From Gaeumannomyces sp. JS-464 (taxonomy: Eukaryota; Ascomycota; Sordariomycetes; Magnaporthales; Magnaporthaceae), in contig NGZR01000004.1 of the NCBI GenBank assembly GCA_002197995.1, forward strand, positions 3,286,001 to 3,350,000: a DNA stretch of 64,000 nucleotides, read 5' to 3'. The notes under the pieces are model-generated. The model was given only the letters and a program-made list of their open reading frames with translations, was not told the DNA's origin and ran no database searches. Positions 57,859-64,000 of the stretch are shown piece after piece; position 1 is the stretch's first letter, and each line of letters starts with the position of its first letter. The position numbers and the translations under genes are program-made.

Positions 57859-59945
57859 GTTTGTAGACCGTGGTGGGTTCTCCAAAGTCTCAGGGAGTTC
57901 CAGGGCTTCGAGCGAGGCGCGGCTGGACCCGGGATAGTTGAGGAAGAAGAAGATTGAGATAATGGCAATGTTATGTGGAAATAAAAACAATAAGTGACAG
58001 GTCGCGGCGCGTACACGAGCGGTGGAGCACGACACAAGACCGGTGGTGCTTGGTACAATGATGGAGACGAGAATAAAAAGAGATTCCGTGAAGCCGGGTA
58101 CTAGGCGAGACTCGCCTAGGAAGTGCTGGCTGGAGCCGCAGGCGCGTGATGGAACACCACGAAACGGAACGCCCGGATGGGCGGCAAGAAGATACTGATC
58201 GAGAGAAGATAGTGATGAGGAGAGATACGACTGGCGTGTGTAGACGATAATGAGTAAATAATATCGAGTGCGCTCGCCTTTCCACCCGCAGTGAAGAACT
58301 GTTGGTGTTGGAGTGGCGGAACGGAAGGTGGTTGTGGACGGAAGCAGAAAAGGTGGGTGGAGGAGGAGAGTTGTGAAGTTGAGGAGGGCGGGGAGATTTT
58401 TCACATATATGGCACTTGCAGGGCCAGGGGATCAGTAGCCAGAAACCCCACCCAGTCTGGATCTGAGGCTCCGGGTCCAACTCTATTTTTACAGCAAAAC
58501 ATTTCTGAAGGAAGGAGCGCCCGTGTTGTTGATGGTTGGGGTAGCACTTGCCCTCGCAGGCCTTTTCCCGGATAAGTGGGTTGCTGGTCGATACCATCCA
58601 ACGGAACGGGAGTACTGGGGCTTTCATCCATCAGGCCCACATTCACAGCGGTTGTGCCTGACTGGCCAGACGGCCTCAGATACTGTTCTACCTAGGTAGG
58701 TAGCTCTTGAGGCCTCAGATATGAGGATCTTATATGTGCCCAGTGGGCGGGGCACGAACGAAGATTCGGCCATAAAGAGGCACGCAGAGCAGCTTGAGCC
58801 AAGCCTTGATCTCCCAACACTGCACGGGGAGATCACTACTACCAGCGGCCCGCTTCTTCTCTACTGCATATGCCAAAGGCGGTGGTTCTCGGTGCTGCGT
58901 GCAAGACGTGTACGCGAACACGCGCAGAGGGGCCGACATCACTTTCGGGTTGTACCTGCGAAAGCCGGCTTAGAATTTTGTTGCCTCCGACAATCAAGAA
59001 AATTCTCATAGACTGGCTCGCGGCCATCTTCCCACAGATGTAGTAGGGTTCGGGAGCTCGCCCCTGGGGCTGCACGTTGTGCTGGGAGGGTAGAAGCAGA
59101 AATCCCCCAACAGTTTCAGCTTCCTGGAAACCAGCACTGGTGTATTTGTTTATCACCGATGATTCAGGGACTTGTATACCAGCTGCGAAAGAGGGGTAGG
59201 AATTTCCTGACAGCAGACGGGGCCAGGGATAGGAATTAGAGGAAGAGCAAACCCATGTTTCCAAAGTCTCAGGTGTGGACTTGCGGTTAGCGGGTGTGGC
59301 GAGCAGTTATCTTCTCAAAGTGGGTGGCCAATGTAGGCTGTCCGTTTTTAAGCAATGTCAGAATTGTCCGTTTGGGAATGGCACGGTCGACAACTGAGGT
59401 GGAACTGAGCCTAACAAAGCGCAAAGCTGTAAAACCAAAAGACAGGGACCAAGACCGACATAATCCAATGGCGATGTATGGTCGCTTTCCTGTTGCGCCA
59501 GCCTAAGCATGACATGACGTCGGGTTGCTGACTAAAATGTGGTGTCCGCTGGAACACAACCTCCACACGGCGACCCACATTCAGCCTCATTGAGGGCACC
59601 TGGATGCGGGCCGAAACGTCGAAAAGCCTTTTGGTGTCTGCTATTTACCCAGGGAGACAACCCCGGTGTTCTTCCGCCAGCCCCCCTACCCTTCTCTTGT
59701 CTAACCAGAGACTAAAAAAGGCGCCGAGAAAAGACTCGAGAAACGTCGACCCCCAAATACAACCGGTCTCCCTGCATGCGCATACTTCCGAATCCAAGGG
59801 GGGATAAGGTCGCGCCCAAGCGTCCATACTAAACAGTGACGCATCCACTCAGCGGGCTCTCGATTTGACGCAACATGCAGCTTGCAAACTGAGCCAATTG
59901 GCTCTGGATAAGCATAGACGCCGCTTATAATTGCCGCTTCCCGAG
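57859..59945. promoter_or_regulatory. Divergent RRM/CIA30 intergenic region
   Basis: 2.1 kb between opposing genes. The part next to 57,858 is probably a long 5' UTR (the open frame there to 58,404 reads like leader sequence). The palindrome CTACCTAGGTAGGTAG lies at about 58,689-58,704. No gene or RNA recognised between 58,400 and 59,900. Confidence 0.4.
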
Positions 59946-60841
59946 ATGCACACCACCGCATGTCTTCGCCGAGGCTTCTGGGGCCGAAGCCTCGAGGAGT
60001 TCAAGAGGCTTTCTCAAATCGGTACGCTCATCGAGACGAAGCTGATGCTACCCAAAGTCTCGGCAGGCCTGGCTTCCTAGAACATCACGCTAACATGCTT
60101 GACATAGCGCTCAGATCGGAGGGTATAAAAGGACCATCTGGCCCCTACGAGTTGCACTCATTCCACGACCGTGAATCGATCACACGCTGCAAGACCATGT
60201 CGGATGTCGACATTGGAGGGTTCTCTAAGTCACACCTGGATTGGGTGAGCCCCCAGACAGTATCAACGCCAAGTCCACCGAACACCGCGACCGCTCCCGC
60301 CCCATACGCCAGGTTCCACGGCCTCATATCCACCGAACTGCCCACTGGCAGACCAGACATCCAGCGGACGGGATATGCCGCCTGGAGGACATTGGATCAA
60401 CCGCGCACGTTGTTCGGGAAAAGCTTATGGAACATCGATTCGTACGCCTATCTAGCCATGCGTGTCAAGTCAGACGGTAGGAGCTACTTTGTCAACGTCC
60501 AGACAGAGTCGCTCGTGCCGACCGACCTGCACCAACATCGCCTCTTTTCCAAGACGCCCGGATCATGGGAAACCATTCTCATTAGGTGGAGTGACTTTGT
60601 CAGGACGAACCGCGGCTTTGTCGTCGAGCCACAGGCAGAGATCCTCAGGCAAAAGGTGCGGTCAGTCGGTGTCGGTTTGACAGATAGGGTACCTGGGCCA
60701 TTCGAGCTCTGCATTGAAAGGATATGGGCCACCAACGATGAGCACGAGGCCGACAACGGCAGCTTCCGGCCCAGCCGGGAAGGCGGGCTTAGGAATAAAC
60801 AAGGAGAGACAGTCAGGTGGCGAGGCACGGGGCTCAGGTGA
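59946..60841 (+). CDS. CIA30: Complex I intermediate-associated protein 30 (CIA30/NDUFAF1-like)
   Basis: Mitochondrial assembly factor for NADH:ubiquinone oxidoreductase. Exon 1 is 59946-60021 (MHTTACLRRGFWGRSLEEFK...), intron 60022-60107 (GTACGC, branch CGCTAAC, acceptor ACATAG), exon 2 60108-60841; 269 codons, intact. The splice joins FKRLSQI to ALRSEGIKGPSGPYELHSFH. Family landmarks: TMSDVDIGGFSKSHLDW, STELPTGRPDIQRTGYAAW, YLAMRVKSDGRSYFVNVQTE, TDLHQHRLFSKTPGSWETIL, SDFVRTNRGFVVEPQAEILR and VGVGLTDRVPGPFELCIERI. The short N-terminus could serve in mitochondrial import. The start at 59946 is preferred over the ATG at 59,960, which lies in another frame and ignores the intron. Confidence 0.93.
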
Positions 60842-62726
60842 CACTTACGCTGAGGGCAACCCCTGAAGCATGTGTGGTGAATGCACTATTTGTACTATCT
60901 TAAATACGATCACGGCCTCCTCTGAAAGTAGTGATAGTCGGAGCAGTGCGAGAAACATTGGCGAGGAGTCTCTGATTTGTACTGAACGGGACTACCTCCT
61001 GATCGTCCATCGAAGCTACTTTCAAACTGGGACTTTAGTACAATGTCTCTAAAAACAGCAGAGCATCATTGATTCGACCCGTACATGTCACGTTCCCCAA
61101 GTAAAAGCCTGCAGCACCATACATGTCCCCGACAAATGTGGACCGACCAGAAATAGGAAAAGGTAGAGGAAAGAGAGTACAAAAAGTCACAAGGAAGGAA
61201 GCAGGAAGGGAATATAGGAAAAGAAACAGGAAAGGTCTATATAGGAAAGACTTGGATAATCTAGGTTCCAGTTAGCGCAGCCAGGACTCCAGACTTATCT
61301 TTGGGCCTCGTGCATGTCTCGATAGATAAGGCCCTTTAGCTTGGTATTCTACGGTTTCGAAACATGTCGTCCATGCCAGGTGATGCCCCGGGCCACCGCT
61401 GACACGTTGGCGGGAGAACGACGCCAGATCTGCAGTGTCGCACCCCATCCATCTAGGTAGGCAATTGTCACAGGATAAACAGAGAGCACACGTATTACAA
61501 GTTCTTCCTGCTGGACGACGTAACGGCCAACCCCCACCGTTGTAGGCGCAAACACACGGGTTTCTAAAGCCCCGCGGGGACTTGGCTTGGATGTCGCGAG
61601 GAGCATGGAACTCGGCATGAGTCAAGCGGGGAACCTAGATGCACAGACCATCCCAAAGCATAATGCCCGCCCAGGCGCACAATCCCAGGTGATATTGGGT
61701 TCGTGCTCTTTGGTAGCCCAGACCAAAAACAAGCCGAGGACCTGCCTGGCGTTTAAAAATGAACTCTGGTCCGGACTTCATGCAACTCGTCGGGCAGTGA
61801 GTCGCTGCCCGATCATGTCCTTAGATAGTCACATAGCGTGGGACTGGAGAAACTGCCTGCCAGGAGGCTGGCTGTGACGTTCGGTTGGATTGGGGGAGTG
61901 GGTCGGTGTTTCGAGCGGGCGCCTAGGCACAACCAGGTTGGCTCCAAGGAGATATCACGAGCCGGAATAGGGTTGCGTCCATAGCCCTGGCGCGAAGAAA
62001 AAAAAAGCACCCGTACAGGACCAACATAGTGTACTTACCTACGATCTCATCATGGAGGAAGTCGACGCAGCAGTGGAGGGTATATTGGCCGTAAATACAA
62101 ACATATCACGCCCAAAACACACAAATGTACGAGCAGTAGGAAAGGCGCGGAGAGGTGGTGGGGGTTTGAAACTGCATGTGGCATCGACAAACATGGAATT
62201 GCGACAAGCGCTGTAGAGCGTGAGATCTGACCTCCTGCGTGTGGGTTGGGTTGCCACTGGGCCGACCTGCTACATGAGGAGAAGAGGGGGGGCCACGGAA
62301 AAAAAAAAAAAAATCTTGCCATCAGCGTGCGGCGGGTGCATTTGGAGGGGCAATCCCAGGAGGGGCAGCGGGGCTGATAAGTTGGAGGGGCAAAACAAAC
62401 GAAAAAAAAAAAAAAAATCTAGGGAGGGGAGATTCACTTGGGCGATTGACAGAATGTGGGGCAGCCGTGGATTTCGCCCACGTAAATAAAAGGTAGATTT
62501 CCCCTCCCAACCTTCCAGCACTTGTCTCTTTTTTTTTCCTCGTCGGCACACCTTGAATCAAGCATTCTGATCTGCCAATTTTCCTTGTAAGCATTCCACC
62601 TCGAGGCACGATACCCTATGTGTCTGCTCTTCACCACTCTAACAATCATCGCGACCATCGCTTCAGATTCACTTTCGCCCAAGCAAAACCAGACCTTTCT
62701 CGTCAGCCAGCTGAACAACCGCCACC
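60842..62726. promoter_or_regulatory. CIA30 3' flank and EF-1alpha promoter/leader
   Basis: About 1.9 kb without a supported gene. Purine-rich DNA at 61,140-61,260. Two A-tracts (62,299-62,313 and 62,402-62,417) separated by GGAGGGGC-rich sequence lie 300-430 bp upstream of the EF-1alpha start. A pyrimidine-rich block (about 62,496-62,540) lies 190-230 bp upstream, as expected for a strongly expressed fungal gene. Confidence 0.45.
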
Positions 62727-64000
62727 ATGGGTAACAAGGAGAAGGCTCACCTTAACGTAAGTTCTCTCCTCTGATCGCCAGCCGTGACGCAGACGCAGCG
62801 AGCCAGTTCCTTCGCTGGCATCCTCCAGCATCCGTCGCTAACCTGCGCGTCTGCGTCGCTCGAATAGGTCGTCGTCATCGGGTTTGTCTCACCTCGCCGC
62901 CTCGGCCACAGCGCCATCGCCATGCCCAACTCCATCCATCTCGACAAGCCGCACATCGCGACGAGCGCGAACATTGCAGTGCTAACATATCCATCACAGA
63001 CACGTCGACTCCGGCAAGTCGACGACGGTAAGCCACTGCCCTACAATCCATACTATGTGTGGCACCCGCCCATCAAGCGGTGCCACTGAACCAAGCTCGC
63101 ATTGCTGACGTGAAGTGCACTACAGACCGGTCACCTTATCTACAAGCTGAAGGGTATCGATGCCCGTACGATCGAGAAGTACGAGAAGGTACGTTTCTCA
63201 CCATATTTTCTTTTATTTTTCTCCCTTCCGACAATCCAGACTATCACCAAAACCACACCTCACACATTCTCGCACACGGGCAACTTTTGCAAATCTCACC
63301 CACCAATATTGTGCCCTCGGCGCAAGAGCGGGGGCGGGGTCCAGCACTTTTTTTTTTTTCCCTTTTCCCCCGCCCAGCCCTGCGCGCTGTTTCCACTAGA
63401 AAATTTCGCGTCATCTGCAAAAAATATGTGCATACTGCACGGACCAGCCACCCCCACCTTCCATCTCTAGGACTCTGCATACCAGATACTGACGATGACA
63501 ACAGGAAGCCGCTGAGATGGGCAAGGGCTCCTTCAAGTACGCCTGGGTTCTGGACAAGCTTAAGGCTGAGCGTGAGCGTGGTATCACCATCGACATTGCC
63601 CTCTGGAAGTTCGAGACTGCCAAGTACAATGTCACCGTCATCGGTATGTGTGCCTGGACTGGCCGGACCCCTGTCCGGTTTCCACCAACCCTGGTCCCAC
63701 CAATGCGCCGCATCATGTTGATGCTAACGACGTCCCCTGACGTGCAGATGCCCCCGGTCACCGTGACTTCATCAAGAACATGATTACTGGTACCTCGCAG
63801 GCCGACTGCGCCATTCTCGTCATTGGCGCCGGTACCGGTGAGTTCGAGGCTGGTATCTCCAAGGATGGCCAGACCCGTGAGCACGCTCTGCTTGCCTTCA
63901 CCCTCGGTGTTAGGCAGCTCATCGTCGCCGTCAACAAGATGGACACTGCCAAGTGGGCCCAGAGCCGCTTCGATGAGATCGTCAAGGAGACCAAGAACTT
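62727..64000 (+). CDS. TEF1: Translation elongation factor 1-alpha, 5' part (cut by window end)
   Basis: GTPase delivering aminoacyl-tRNA to the ribosome. Six exons so far: 62727-62756, 62868-62881, 63000-63027, 63126-63188, 63505-63643 and 63748 onward. All five introns are GT..AG, and exons 2 and 3 are only 14 and 28 nt. Spliced motifs: [18 protein letters not shown] (P-loop G1), [17 protein letters not shown] (switch I/G2), [20 protein letters not shown] (G3), AVNKMD (G4). Context ACCATGG at the start is a strong fungal initiation site. The region around residues 37-52 ([16 protein letters not shown]) differs from the near-invariant ascomycete YQCGGIDKRTIEKFEK. Truncated at 64,000. Confidence 0.96.

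Noticed and set aside
58839..59264. 141-codon minus-strand open frame upstream of CIA30
   Set aside because: No motif, no intron structure, no family resemblance; treated as intergenic.
34877..60841. Secondary-metabolite gene cluster
   Set aside because: The genes are housekeeping families of unrelated function, with no backbone synthase, oxidase set or shared orientation; one Zn2Cys6 factor is not enough.

Overview
The window comes from a filamentous ascomycete, most likely a Sordariomycete. Evidence: short GT..AG introns with CTNAC-type branch points, a Pezizomycotina gene set, and a compartmented layout. About 33 kb is extremely AT-rich, mutated transposon DNA of the kind produced by repeat-induced point mutation (RIP). 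About 31 kb is GC-rich and dense with genes. The switch is abrupt, near 32,900-33,000.

Left half (1-32,960): no intact gene. It is a nest of mobile elements. (a) A minus-strand Ty3/gypsy element with its 5' LTR at 4927-5480, which itself contains a 96-bp LINE tail insertion. (b) A plus-strand, internally deleted gypsy copy ending in an LTR at 9844-10302. (c) A second minus-strand gypsy split into three pieces (10303-11992, 20931-21569, 23431-23870). (d) A Tc1/mariner element (11993-20930) inserted in (c). (e) A full-length chromodomain gypsy element (12446-19987; TTAAG target duplication) inserted in (d). (f) A pogo/Fot1-type element (21570-23430) also inserted in (c). (g) A Tad-like LINE (about 23871-31362) ending in a TAA tail. 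All coding regions carry many stops and are pseudogenes.

Right half (33,000-64,000): a 483-bp mariner-type MITE, then a Zn2Cys6 transcription factor (+), an annexin (-), a signal-peptide/single-TM protein (-), the GPI-GlcNAc transferase subunit PIG-C/Gpi2 (+), tRNA(Ser) Um44 methyltransferase Trm44 (-), translation factor eIF1/Sui1 (+), Eos1-like membrane protein (-), mitochondrial mL45/Mba1 (+), a sodium:solute (urea-type) symporter (-), a three-RRM RNA-binding protein (-), complex I assembly factor CIA30 (+) and the 5' part of EF-1alpha (+, cut by the window end). These are ordinary housekeeping genes with no evident cluster logic. TRM44/SUI1 and EOS1/mL45 are divergent pairs that may share promoters.

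Six of the twelve genes (the TF, annexin, TRM44, EOS1, symporter and RRM gene) carry frame breaks. Eleven of the fourteen breaks are repaired by adding one base, always in or beside a G or C run. The other six genes are intact. This looks more like base-calling or assembly undercount than decay, and matters to anyone using the translations. The least expected biology is in the retroelements: an antisense coiled-coil ORF and antisense tRNA-like modules between integrase and 3' LTR.
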